Translations under genes and position numbers: made by a program
Assembly: GCA_019744975.1 (NCBI GenBank)
Contig: JAIETP010000015.1
Coordinates: 1-56,928, forward strand
Direction: 5' to 3'
Source: Burkholderiales bacterium
Lineage (GTDB): Bacteria > Pseudomonadota > Gammaproteobacteria > Burkholderiales > SG8-41
DNA: 56,928 nt
Shown here: positions 15,682 through 23,854 of the stretch, piece after piece
How the letters are laid out: every line of letters starts with the position of its first letter
How positions within the stretch are numbered: position 1 is the stretch's first letter
The notes under the pieces: model-generated
Databases searched by the model: none
What the model saw: the letters and a program-made list of their open reading frames with translations, nothing else
Told to the model about the DNA's origin: nothing

Positions 15682-15760
15682 GAGGATTGAGGAGTGAGGA
15701 TTGAGGGGCGGAATCTCCGCCCTTCGCGAACCACGCCGCAATCCTCACTCCTCAATCCTC
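15682..15760. repeat. Perfect 22-bp inverted repeat with internally repetitive arms
   Basis: Arms at 15682-15703 and 15739-15760 are exact reverse complements, separated by 35 bases. Each arm is itself built from short iterations of GAGGATTGAGGAGTGAGGAT. It lies between the moeA stop and the oxidoreductase start, both leftward. It could form a long RNA hairpin (attenuator, terminator without a U-tract, or processing site) or be a small dispersed palindromic repeat. Confidence 0.85.
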
Positions 15761-15765
15761 ACAGC

Positions 15766-17040
15766 TTAAATCACTCCTTCCATGACCTGCACTTCGACCA
15801 GCGTACCCGAGGTGACATTGCCCTGTTCGCTGGGCAGGATGATGAAGCAATTGGCTTCTGACATCGAACGCAGGATGCCGGAGCCCTGTTCGCCGGTGAC
15901 GCGGACGCTGAGTGCGCCGGATGCGTCACGCGACAGGATGCCGCGCTGGAATTCGGTGCGGCCGGGGGCTTTTTTCAATACCGAGGTGCAGGGTACCCTG
16001 AACGTGGGCAGCGCTTCAATCGGATCGCGGCCCGACAGCTTCAGCAGCGCATCACGCACGAACTGGTAGAAGGTCACCATCACCGACACCGGATTGCCGG
16101 GCAGTCCGAAAAAATGGGCTTTGCCGATTTTGCCGTAGGCGAGGGGACGGCCGGGTTTCATCGCGATTTTCCAGAACACGACTTCGCCCATCTGGTTGAG
16201 CAGTTCCTTGACGAAATCGGCTTCGCCGACGGACACGCCGCCGCTGGTGATGACGACATCGGCGACCGCAGCGGCTTCGCGGAAGGCAGCCTCCAGCAGT
16301 TTCGGATCATCACGCACCACACCCATATCGATGACTTCACAGCCCAGCCGCGTCAGCATGGCGTGCAGGGTGTAACGATTGCTGTCGTAAATCTGGCCTT
16401 CGCCAAGGGGTGATCCGATGGATACCAGTTCATCACCGGTGGAGAAGAAGGCCACGCGCAGTTTGCGGTAAACGGAAACCTCGGCGATACCCAGTGACGC
16501 AATCAGCCCGGTTTCAGCGGGGCGCAAGGGCTGGCCGCAGCGCAGCGCCGGCTGGCCGCGTTGCAGGTCTTCACCGGCACGGCGCAGGTGCTGGTTTTTC
16601 TTGTGGCCGCCGCCGATGGTGATCTGCCCGTCCCTGGCTTCGGCATGTTCCTGCATGACGATGGTGTCCGCGCCTTGTGGCACCACGCCGCCGGTCATGA
16701 TACGTACGGTCTGGCCCGCGGCGACTGTGCCCTTGAACGGCACGCCGGCGAAGGAACTGCCGGTCATTTTAAGTGTGACCTTGCCGTCGGCCTTCAGGTC
16801 GGCAAACCGCAGCGCATAACCATCCATTGCCGAGTTGTCATGGGAAGGAACATCGACCGGAGAGATGACGTCTTCCGCCAGAACACGGCCCAAGGCTGCG
16901 CGCACGGAAACGCGTTCGATGGTGCTGACCGGTGACAGGAAACGTGCGATGACTTCCCGCGCCTTGGGCACCGGCATCGAGTTGGGATCGTAGTCGTCAG
17001 CGCAGGAGAGTTCGTGCAAGCTCGGATTCGGGGTATTCAT
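15766..17040 (-). CDS. moeA: Molybdopterin molybdotransferase MoeA
   Basis: MoeA inserts molybdate into adenylylated molybdopterin. The 424-residue protein shows the expected motifs: DVPSHDNSAMDGYALR (about 63-78), IMTGGVVPQGADTIVMQEH, LRRAGEDLQRG, the MoCF-like TSGGVSVGEADFVKE, AMKPGRPLAYG and the GLPGNPVSVMVTF loop. The length is normal for the family. It starts 84 bases after the ModE-like regulator stop on the same strand, so it may be co-regulated with it or have its own promoter. The Mo uptake genes lie just beyond. Confidence 0.96.
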   Translation of the reverse strand: MNTPNPSLHELSCADDYDPNSMPVPKAREVIARFLSPVSTIERVSVRAALGRVLAEDVISPVDVPSHDNSAMDGYALRFADLKADGKVTLKMTGSSFAGVPFKGTVAAGQTVRIMTGGVVPQGADTIVMQEHAEARDGQITIGGGHKKNQHLRRAGEDLQRGQPALRCGQPLRPAETGLIASLGIAEVSVYRKLRVAFFSTGDELVSIGSPLGEGQIYDSNRYTLHAMLTRLGCEVIDMGVVRDDPKLLEAAFREAAAVADVVITSGGVSVGEADFVKELLNQMGEVVFWKIAMKPGRPLAYGKIGKAHFFGLPGNPVSVMVTFYQFVRDALLKLSGRDPIEALPTFRVPCTSVLKKAPGRTEFQRGILSRDASGALSVRVTGEQGSGILRSMSEANCFIILPSEQGNVTSGTLVEVQVMEGVI

Positions 17041-17095
17041 CGATGGATCCTCGACGGCAGGGTGGAACGGGCAACAAGCATAACAAGCAAAATGA

Positions 17096-17113
17096 GCCTG
17101 AATTTTATCAGGC
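17096..17113 (-). terminator. Small hairpin between modE-like gene and moeA
   Basis: GCCTGA at 17096-17101 pairs with TCAGGC at 17108-17113 around a six-base AT loop. Read leftward it follows the ModE-like stop and is followed by TCATTTT, a poor U-tract. It may be a weak or partial terminator that reduces read-through into moeA. Confidence 0.4.
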
Positions 17114-17124
17114 AGTCTGCGGGC

Positions 17125-18183
17125 CTATTCGAGCAATTCCGTGGCGGGTGCCCATTCCAGCGCGCCACCGGCTTTGTAGCCGGCCAGATTGGAGACCATT
17201 TTGCGAAATGCCGGTTGTTCAAGATGGGCGAGCAGGGCGCGTAACCGCGGCTGGCGCAATACGGTGGAGCGGACGGCCAGATAGTAGTGTTCCTTGACCA
17301 GTGGCACAAAGGCGAGATCCTGCTCCTTCGCCGCCGCTTCAATACCGAATCCGGCATCGGCCATGCCGCTGGCGACCGTGGCGGCGACCGCGGCATGGGT
17401 GAATTCCTCATGCGCATAGCCGTGGATGGCGCCGGGCCGCAGACCGCGGTCGGTCAGCAGAAAATCAAAACACAGGCGTGTGCCGGAACCCGGTTGGCGG
17501 TTGACGAAGCGCACACCTTTGCGTGCCAGGTCGGCAATGGTCACCAGTTTTTTCGGATTGCCGGGCGCGACCATCAGCCCCTGGGTGCGATCAAACAGAT
17601 TGGTGATCAGCAGCGACTTCATGCGCAGCCATGGCCGCAATTGCGCCACCAGTGCGCTGGCTCCCGGCATCACCGGCAGATGAAATCCGGCGATATCGCA
17701 TTGTTTGCGGCGCAGCGCGGCCAGGCAGTCGAGGCTGCCCTGGAAATGCAGTTCCAGCGTGGAATCCTTGTTGCTTTGCAGTAAATCGCGCAATCGCGCC
17801 AGTGCGAGATCGTGGCTGGCATGGACCACGACGGTTTTTGCCGGGCTGGCGGACTGGCTCGTTTCCAGCGTGGCCAGCAGCCGGGCCTCGGCTTCCCGGA
17901 TTGCAGCGGCCAGCGGGCCGCTGGCATCGACCAGACCCGCCAGCAGACGTTCCGCCAGCGGCGACAGTCTTGTGCCTTTGCCTTGTTGTGGTACAACCAG
18001 CGATTCGCCCAGTTCATTGCCGGCCGCTTCCAGCAGCCCCCAGGCATGGCGATAGGAAAGTCCGGTGGTTTTGGCCGCGGTTTGCAGGTTGCCGGTGCGG
18101 GCAATCGACTCCAGCAGCATGACCAGCCGGGGTTCCATGGTCAGACCTTCGATGGTCCAGCGCACTTCCCCGGAAATCTTCAT
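17125..18183 (-). CDS. ModE-like regulator: LysR-type winged helix fused to a periplasmic-binding-like molybdate sensor
   Basis: A 352-residue DNA-binding protein. The N-terminal helix-turn-helix (about residues 15-75, with NLQTAAKTTGLSYRHAWGLL) is of the ModE type. Instead of MOP/TOBE domains, the rest (about 115-345) is a PBP-like domain with segments such as IAGFHLPVM, RFVNRQPGSGTRLCFDFLL and AAVAATVASGMADAGFGIEAA, as in regulators that sense molybdate or tungstate through a binding-protein fold. It is divergent from the tungstate/molybdate importer run, whose promoter region is the 79-base gap, so it very likely controls uptake in response to oxyanion supply (inference). Confidence 0.9.
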   Translation of the reverse strand: MKISGEVRWTIEGLTMEPRLVMLLESIARTGNLQTAAKTTGLSYRHAWGLLEAAGNELGESLVVPQQGKGTRLSPLAERLLAGLVDASGPLAAAIREAEARLLATLETSQSASPAKTVVVHASHDLALARLRDLLQSNKDSTLELHFQGSLDCLAALRRKQCDIAGFHLPVMPGASALVAQLRPWLRMKSLLITNLFDRTQGLMVAPGNPKKLVTIADLARKGVRFVNRQPGSGTRLCFDFLLTDRGLRPGAIHGYAHEEFTHAAVAATVASGMADAGFGIEAAAKEQDLAFVPLVKEHYYLAVRSTVLRQPRLRALLAHLEQPAFRKMVSNLAGYKAGGALEWAPATELLE

Positions 18184-18262
18184 GGTTATGTTTTAAATTG
18201 CATATTGTGGTGATTTTTTATACCAATAAAATCAATATCTTTCAAGTATTGCTAAAAATTAC
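18184..18262. promoter_or_regulatory. Divergent AT-rich promoter region of the regulator and importer run
   Basis: This 79-base gap between the ModE-like gene and tupB must hold both promoters. It contains a diverged copy of the dispersed AT element (about 18220-18242, CAATAAAATCAATATCTT) and the spaced inverted pair CAATA...TATTG (18233-18251). No classical E. coli-type ModE box is seen, and no clear ribosome site precedes tupB. Confidence 0.5.
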
Positions 18263-18967
18263 ATGAATAGTTTGGGGGAAGCATTTGCGGCGGCATGGAA
18301 ACTGATCGCCGGCTTTGATGCAGAGCTGGCGCAGGTGGTCGGGCTCAGCCTGCAAGTCAGCCTGAGTGCCGTGGTGATTGCGACGCTGATCGGTCTGCCG
18401 CTGGGCGCGATGATCGCCGTCGAACGTTTTCCCGGCCGGCAAACCCTGATTGTTTTGCTCAATGCACTGATGGGACTGCCGCCGGTGGTGGTGGGCTTGG
18501 TGGTGTATCTGCTGCTGTCGCGTGCGGGGCCACTGGGCAGCCTCGGCATCCTGTTTACGCCGACCGCCATGGTCATTGCGCAGGCCGTGCTGATCACGCC
18601 GATCATTGCCGCGCTGTCGCGCCAGATCATCGAAGATGCCTGGCGGGAATATGACGAACAACTGCGCTCGCTGGGCGCGCAGCGACTCAATGCCGCAATG
18701 ACGCTGATCTGGGATACACGGTTTTCGCTGCTGACCATCGTGCTCGCCGGTTTCGGCCGCGCTGCGGCGGAAGTCGGCGCCGTGATGATTGTCGGCGGCA
18801 ACATCGACGGTGTGACGCGGGTGATGACCACCGCCATCGCGCTGGAAACCAGCAAGGGTGACCTGCCGCTGGCGCTGGGCCTGGGCATCGTGCTGGTTAC
18901 GCTGGTGATCGTGCTGAACGCCTTGGCTGCGATCATCAGGGAGATGGCGCTGCGGCGCTATGGCTGA
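18263..18967 (+). CDS. tupB: Tungstate-type ABC transporter permease (TupB-like)
   Basis: A 234-residue inner-membrane permease with about five hydrophobic helices and the binding-protein-dependent transport signature around EYDEQLRSLGAQRLNAAMTLIWDTRF, where the coupling helix meets the ATPase. Further motifs are GRAAAEVGAVMIVGGNIDG and GLPPVVVGLVVYLLLSRAGPLG. It is the first gene of the importer run and is followed three bases later by its ATPase and then a TupA-like binding protein, which gives the complete Tup set. No Shine-Dalgarno is obvious before the ATG, so the start is moderately certain. Confidence 0.88.
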   Translation: MNSLGEAFAAAWKLIAGFDAELAQVVGLSLQVSLSAVVIATLIGLPLGAMIAVERFPGRQTLIVLLNALMGLPPVVVGLVVYLLLSRAGPLGSLGILFTPTAMVIAQAVLITPIIAALSRQIIEDAWREYDEQLRSLGAQRLNAAMTLIWDTRFSLLTIVLAGFGRAAAEVGAVMIVGGNIDGVTRVMTTAIALETSKGDLPLALGLGIVLVTLVIVLNALAAIIREMALRRYG

Positions 18968-18970
18968 GCC

Positions 18971-19675
18971 ATGCTTCCCCTTGAACTGGATCAGCTCACT
19001 TTCTCCGCGGGCAACGCGGCGATCATCCGTGGCATTTCGGCGCGCATCGAAGCCGGTCCGCGCACGGTAATCCTCGGTCCCAATGGTGCCGGCAAAAGTG
19101 TACTGATGCGGCTGTGCCACGGCCTGCTGACGCCGACCAGCGGCCGTGTTGTCTGGCATGGTTCAAAAAACGGTGATGTGCGCCGCCATCAGGCGATGGT
19201 GTTCCAGCGCCCGGTGATGCTGCGCCGTTCTGCCCTGGCCAATGTGGTGTACGGCCTGAAGCTGGCGGGCAAATCGCGCAGCCAATCCGAACTGCGCGCG
19301 ATGGATGTATTGGAAGTGGTTGGTCTTGCACAACATGCAGCACGGCCGGCGCGGGTGCTGTCGGGCGGCGAGCAGCAGCGGCTGGCACTGGCGCGGGCCT
19401 GGGCGCTGGGGCCCGATGTGCTGTTCCTCGATGAACCCACGGCCAACCTCGATCCGGCATCGACCCAGGACATCGAGAGCATCATCAATGCCATCCATGC
19501 CTCCGGCACCAAAATCATCATGACCACACACAACCTCGGCCAGGCAAGGCGGCTGGGCGATGAAATTCTTTTTATCAGCAACGGCCGCCTGGTGGAGCAC
19601 ACGCCGATCGACCGGTTTTTCAAACAACCCGCTTCAGCCGAAGCGGCGACCTTTATCAAAGATGAAATGCCATGA
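18971..19675 (+). CDS. tupC: Tungstate-type ABC transporter ATP-binding protein (TupC-like)
   Basis: A 234-residue ABC ATPase. Walker A is GPNGAGKSV (about residues 37-45), the signature is LSGGEQQRLALARAW, Walker B is VLFLDEPTANLD, and the switch is TTHNLGQ. It drives uptake through the preceding permease. There is no C-terminal TOBE/MOP domain, unlike ModC, which agrees with Tup-type systems. The stop overlaps the tupA start (ATGA). Confidence 0.9.
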   Translation: MLPLELDQLTFSAGNAAIIRGISARIEAGPRTVILGPNGAGKSVLMRLCHGLLTPTSGRVVWHGSKNGDVRRHQAMVFQRPVMLRRSALANVVYGLKLAGKSRSQSELRAMDVLEVVGLAQHAARPARVLSGGEQQRLALARAWALGPDVLFLDEPTANLDPASTQDIESIINAIHASGTKIIMTTHNLGQARRLGDEILFISNGRLVEHTPIDRFFKQPASAEAATFIKDEMP

Positions 19676-20496
19676 GAATGTTAGGTAGCGCGGCACTGGG
19701 ATTGGCGCTGCTGGGATTACTGCCGGGGCCGGCTGCCTGGGCGCAGAAGAAATTCATCACAGTGGCCTCCACGACCTCGACCGAGCAGTCGGGACTGTTC
19801 AAACACCTGTTGCCAATATTCGAGAAAAAAACCGGCATCCAGGTGCGTGTGGTGGCTTTGGGCACGGGGCAGGCGCTGGACATGGGCCGTCGCGGCGATG
19901 CCGACGTGGTGTTCGTGCACGACAAGGTGGCGGAAGAGAAATTTGTCGCCGATGGTTTTGGTGTGCAGCGTTTTGAGGTGATGTACAACGATTTCCTGCT
20001 GGTCGGGCCAAAAGCCGATCCGGCAAAAATCGCCGGTGGAAAAAACATCATTGAGGCTTATCAAAAAATCGCCGCGGCATCGGCACCTTTTGCTTCGCGT
20101 GGCGACAAAAGCGGCACCCATGCCGCTGAACTGCGTCTGTGGAAAATCTCTGGTGTTGATCCGCGGACCGGAAAGGGCGGCTGGTACCGCGAAACCGGTT
20201 CCGGCATGGGGCCGACGCTGAACACCGCATCAGCGATGAACGCCTATGCCTTCACCGACCGTGGCACCTGGCTGTCGTTCAAGAATCGCGGTGATCTGGT
20301 GATCGTGGTCGAAGGCGACCGGCAGCTGTTCAACCAGTATGGCGTGATGCTCGTCAATCCGGCGAAACATCCGCATGTCAAAAAAGAGCCGGGCCAGGCC
20401 TTTGTTGACTGGGTGATCTCCGCGGAAGGGCAGAAGGCCATCGCCGACTACAAGATCGGTGCCGACCAGCTGTTTTTCCCGAACGCTGGCCGTTAG
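19672..20496 (+). CDS. tupA: Tungstate-binding protein TupA-like
   Basis: A 274-residue periplasmic binding protein with a Sec signal (cut near AWAQ, about residue 24). The mature protein begins KKFITVASTTSTEQSGLF. The TTSTE segment matches the oxyanion-binding TTTS-type signature of TupA proteins, which prefer tungstate over molybdate. Other family motifs are FASRGDKSGTHAAELRLW, YRETGSGMGPTLNTA, and AYAFTDRGTWL. It completes the Tup importer. Whether it selects tungstate strictly cannot be judged from sequence. Confidence 0.9.
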   Translation: MRMLGSAALGLALLGLLPGPAAWAQKKFITVASTTSTEQSGLFKHLLPIFEKKTGIQVRVVALGTGQALDMGRRGDADVVFVHDKVAEEKFVADGFGVQRFEVMYNDFLLVGPKADPAKIAGGKNIIEAYQKIAAASAPFASRGDKSGTHAAELRLWKISGVDPRTGKGGWYRETGSGMGPTLNTASAMNAYAFTDRGTWLSFKNRGDLVIVVEGDRQLFNQYGVMLVNPAKHPHVKKEPGQAFVDWVISAEGQKAIADYKIGADQLFFPNAGR

Positions 20497-20542
20497 ACGG
20501 GTGCGGTATGCTGCGGCGGTTCTGGTTTAAGGAATTGCGGAT

Positions 20543-21577
20543 TTGAATCCATCGGGAATATCCGGGGGGCGCGCCCCCGCTCTGATCATTGTCGCGGCAA
20601 TACTGGCACTGATCATCATCGTCGCCATCGCATTTTCGGTCGGTCGTTACCCGATCGTTGTCGGCGATTTGCTGCGCGTGGTCTGGGCATGGCTGGGCGG
20701 TGCAGCGCATGGCCTGGATCCGGCCATTGAAACAGTGGTGCTGCAGATCCGCGGGCCGCGAGTGATCGCCGCACTGCTGGTCGGCGCATCACTGGCCGCG
20801 GCGGGCGCGGCCTATCAGAACCTGTTTCGCAATCCGCTGGTGTCGCCCGATATCCTCGGCGTATCAGCCGGTGCCGCGGTGGGTGCGGTGCTGGGCATAT
20901 TCCTGTCGCTGGGCATCGTCGCCATCCAGTCCATGGCTTTGGCCGGAGGCCTCGCTGCCGTGGCCATGGTGTATGTGGTGGCGCGGGCGGTGCGCGGCCA
21001 CGATCCGCTGCTGGTGCTGGTGCTCGCCGGTGTGGTGCTGGGCTCCTTGCTCGGCGCCTTTGTCGCGCTGATGAAATATCTCGCCGATCCCTACAACCAG
21101 TTGCCGGCCATTACGTTCTGGTTATTGGGAAGTCTGGCGTCGGTGGATCCGCGCGACCTGTGGGTGGCCGGACCGCTGATGCTCGCCGGCCTGCTGCCGC
21201 TGTGGCTGCTCCGGTGGCGCATCAACGTGTTGTCGCTGGATGACGAGGAGGCGCGGGCACTGGGAGTATCGACTGTACGCATCCGTCTCGCGGTGATTGT
21301 CGGTGCCACGCTGATGACCTCGGCGGCGGTGGCGATTTCGGGCGTCATCGGCTGGATCGGCCTGGTAATCCCGCATTTTGCGCGGCTGCTGACCGGCCCG
21401 GATTTTTCGCGGCTGCTGCCGGTGTCGGTACTGCTCGGCGCGGGTTTTCTGGTCGCGGTGGACACGCTGGCGCGCAGCATTGCCAATATCGAAGTGCCGC
21501 TGGGCGTGCTGACGGCTTTTATCGGTACGCCGCTGTTCCTGTGGCAACTGATGACTGCGCGGCGAGAATGGCGATGA
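20543..21577 (+). CDS. FecCD-type ABC permease, MolB-like, without a partner binding protein
   Basis: A 344-residue type II importer permease with about ten hydrophobic helices. Family motifs are RGPRVIAALLVGASLAAAGAAYQNLFRNPL, DILGVSAGAAVGAV, and ARALGVSTVRIRLA before SGVIGWIGLVIPHFARL. This fold usually imports siderophores or vitamin B12, but MolB of Haemophilus imports molybdate/tungstate, and the location between tup and mod genes supports that role. The start is a TTG with AAGGAA about eight bases upstream. No cognate MolA-type binding protein is in the run. Confidence 0.85.
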   Translation: MNPSGISGGRAPALIIVAAILALIIIVAIAFSVGRYPIVVGDLLRVVWAWLGGAAHGLDPAIETVVLQIRGPRVIAALLVGASLAAAGAAYQNLFRNPLVSPDILGVSAGAAVGAVLGIFLSLGIVAIQSMALAGGLAAVAMVYVVARAVRGHDPLLVLVLAGVVLGSLLGAFVALMKYLADPYNQLPAITFWLLGSLASVDPRDLWVAGPLMLAGLLPLWLLRWRINVLSLDDEEARALGVSTVRIRLAVIVGATLMTSAAVAISGVIGWIGLVIPHFARLLTGPDFSRLLPVSVLLGAGFLVAVDTLARSIANIEVPLGVLTAFIGTPLFLWQLMTARREWR

Positions 21578-21587
21578 GAGGCGGGCA

Positions 21588-22373
21588 ATGAGCCTGGCTG
21601 CAAAAAACCTGGGGTTTGGTTACCGTGATCGCCGCGTCGGCAGTGATGTCACGCTGGAACTTGCGGCGGGCGAAGTGTTATGCCTGCTCGGTCCCAACGG
21701 CAGCGGAAAAACCACCTTGTTCAAGACCCTGCTCGGATTGTTGCCGCAGCAGCAAGGCGCTGTGTTGATCGAAGGTCGTGATGCGAACACTTTGACGCGC
21801 GACGCGATTGCACGGCAGATCAGTTATGTGCCGCAGGCGCATGGCGCCTTTTTCCCCTACACAGTGCGTGAAACCGTGCTGATGGGGCGTACCGCGCATC
21901 TGGGATTGTTCTCGGTGCCGTCTTCGCGTGATCACGCAGCAACGGCGGCCGCCATTGAACGCATGGGCATCAGCCACCTGGCCGATGCCGTTTATACGCA
22001 GATTTCCGGCGGCGAACGGCAACTGGCGCTGATCGCGCGGGCGCTGGCGCAGGAAGCACGCGTGGTGATCATGGATGAACCGACGGCCAATCTCGATTTC
22101 GGCAACCAGGTGCGGGTGCTGGAGCGCATTCGCTTACTGGCCGGCGAGGGCATCGGCGTGTTGTTGTCGACGCATGATCCGGACCATGCCTTTTTGTGCG
22201 CCGACCGCGTGGCGATGTTGCATCAGGGGCGCTTGATGGCTTGCGGCACGGTGAGTGAGGTCATGACCGCGGAAAAACTGCAGCAACTCTACGGCGTAGC
22301 GGTAACAGTGATTGCGGTGCCGATGGGCGACGGCAAGATGCGCAGCGTTTGCCTGCCGCTGGGCCGGAAATAA
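21588..22373 (+). CDS. ABC ATPase partnering the FecCD-type permease, MolC-like
   Basis: A 261-residue FecE/BtuD-type ATPase. Walker A is GPNGSGKTT (about 36-44), the Q-loop region is YVPQAHGAFFPYTVRETVLMGR, the signature is ISGGERQLALIARAL, Walker B is VVIMDEPTANLD, and the switch is STHDPDHAF. The VLMGR...LGLF stretch is reminiscent of Haemophilus MolC. It starts ten bases after the permease stop. The pair is expected to be a second molybdate/tungstate importer, or possibly an unrelated metal-chelate importer carried in the run. Confidence 0.87.
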   Translation: MSLAAKNLGFGYRDRRVGSDVTLELAAGEVLCLLGPNGSGKTTLFKTLLGLLPQQQGAVLIEGRDANTLTRDAIARQISYVPQAHGAFFPYTVRETVLMGRTAHLGLFSVPSSRDHAATAAAIERMGISHLADAVYTQISGGERQLALIARALAQEARVVIMDEPTANLDFGNQVRVLERIRLLAGEGIGVLLSTHDPDHAFLCADRVAMLHQGRLMACGTVSEVMTAEKLQQLYGVAVTVIAVPMGDGKMRSVCLPLGRK

Positions 22374-22381
22374 AGCTGTTA

Positions 22382-23179
22382 ATGATGAAATCATATAAGT
22401 TATTGTTTTTATTTATATTTTCATTATTCTCCGGAGCATGGATCAACCACGGCCACGCGCAGCGCGACATCCCTGTAATCGCTGCGGCTTCTGATCTGCA
22501 GTTCGCACTGGAAGACATTGCTGCGCGTTTCCGCGCCGACAGCCGGAAAGACGTGCGACTGTCCTTCGGTTCCTCGGGCAATTATTTCCGCCAGATTGAA
22601 CAGGGGGCGCCATTCCAGTTGTTTTTGTCGGCGGATGAGGACTTTGTATTTCGATTGCACCAGACCGGCAGAACAGAAGATCGCGGTGTGCTTTATGCGA
22701 CCGGTCGCATCGTATTGTTTGCACCCAGGGGTTCACCGCTGAATGTGGATCAGCGGATGGCGGGCCTCAAGGCTGAACTTGCCGCCAAACGCATCAGCCG
22801 TTTTGCCATCGCGAATCCCGAACATGCGCCGTACGGTCGTGCTGCCGAGCAGGCTTTGCGCAAACTGGGATTGTGGGAAGGGCTGCAGGGCAAACTGGTG
22901 CTCGGCGAAAACGTGTCGCAGGCGGCGCAGTTCGCGACCAGCGGCTCGGCGCAGGGCGGCATTTTTGCGTATTCGCTGGCCTTGTCCCCCAGTGTTTCCA
23001 AACTGGGAAATCATGTTCTCCTGCCCGAAGACCTGCACCAGCCGCTGCGCCAGCGCATGGTGCTGGTCAAAGGTGCCGGCGAGACCTCCCGCGCGTTTTA
23101 TGCTTACCTGCAGCAACCGGCTGCGCAGAAGATTCTTGAGCAATATGGTTTTGTGCTGCCGGCGGGAACGGCCAAATAA
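22382..23179 (+). CDS. modA: Molybdate-binding protein ModA
   Basis: A 265-residue periplasmic binding protein. The signal peptide (cut near HGHAQ) is followed by IPVIAAASDLQFALEDIA, LSFGSSGNYFRQIEQGAPFQLFLSAD and the later YGRAAEQALRKLGLWEGL and GENVSQAAQFATSGSAQGG, all typical of ModA. The signal-peptide codons (22385-22430) are strikingly AT-rich compared with the rest, and their reverse strand resembles the dispersed AT element. The ATG at 22382 (a second follows at 22385) is preferred over an upstream in-frame TTG inside the previous gene. It leads modABC. Confidence 0.92.
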   Translation: MMKSYKLLFLFIFSLFSGAWINHGHAQRDIPVIAAASDLQFALEDIAARFRADSRKDVRLSFGSSGNYFRQIEQGAPFQLFLSADEDFVFRLHQTGRTEDRGVLYATGRIVLFAPRGSPLNVDQRMAGLKAELAAKRISRFAIANPEHAPYGRAAEQALRKLGLWEGLQGKLVLGENVSQAAQFATSGSAQGGIFAYSLALSPSVSKLGNHVLLPEDLHQPLRQRMVLVKGAGETSRAFYAYLQQPAAQKILEQYGFVLPAGTAK

Positions 23180-23182
23180 ATC

Positions 23183-23854
23183 ATGGATTGGTCCGCACTC
23201 AATCTTTCTCTGAAACTCGCCGCCTGCACGGTGCTGATCCTGCTGCCGCTGGGCATCTGGGCCGGGCATGCGCTGGCGGCGCATCACTTCCGCGGCAAGG
23301 CCTGGGTCGAGGCGCTGCTGGCGCTGCCGCTGGTGTTGCCGCCGACCGTGTTGGGTTATTACCTGCTGGTGATGATGGGAGGGACTTCACCCATCGGCCA
23401 GTTCTATGAATCCGTATTCGGCCGGCCGCTGGTGTTCAGTTTTGAGGGCTTGCTGCTGGCGTCGGTGATTTTCAACATTCCGTTCGCGATCCAGCCCATG
23501 CAGCGCGGCTTCGAGGCGATCGCGCCGGAAGTGCGTGATGCCGCGGCCTGCTGTGGACTTACGCGCTGGCGCACGCTGTGGCGCATCGAATTGCCGCTGG
23601 CCTGGCCCGGCATCCTGTCGGCGGTGGTGCTGACCTTTGCGCACACGCTGGGTGAATTCGGCGTGGTGCTGATGGTCGGCGGCAGCATACCCGGCGAAAC
23701 CAAAACCATCGCCATCGCGATCTACGACCGGGTGCAGGCTTTCGATACTGCCGGCGCCGGCGTGATGTCCGCGGCCTTGCTGCTGATTTCGCTGATTGCC
23801 ATCGGCGCCGCCTATTTCACCGCCTCGCGCACCCGGTCGCATCGCCATGACTGA
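23183..23854 (+). CDS. modB: Molybdate ABC transporter permease ModB
   Basis: A 223-residue permease with about five helices. It carries the ModB motifs LALPLVLPPTVLGYYLLVMMG, the EAA coupling loop EVRDAAACCGLTRWRTLWRIELPLAWPGI and AHTLGEFGVVLMVGGSIPGETKT. It starts three bases after modA and overlaps modC by eight bases, so the three are one translational unit. It forms the membrane channel for molybdate. Confidence 0.95.
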   Translation: MDWSALNLSLKLAACTVLILLPLGIWAGHALAAHHFRGKAWVEALLALPLVLPPTVLGYYLLVMMGGTSPIGQFYESVFGRPLVFSFEGLLLASVIFNIPFAIQPMQRGFEAIAPEVRDAAACCGLTRWRTLWRIELPLAWPGILSAVVLTFAHTLGEFGVVLMVGGSIPGETKTIAIAIYDRVQAFDTAGAGVMSAALLLISLIAIGAAYFTASRTRSHRHD

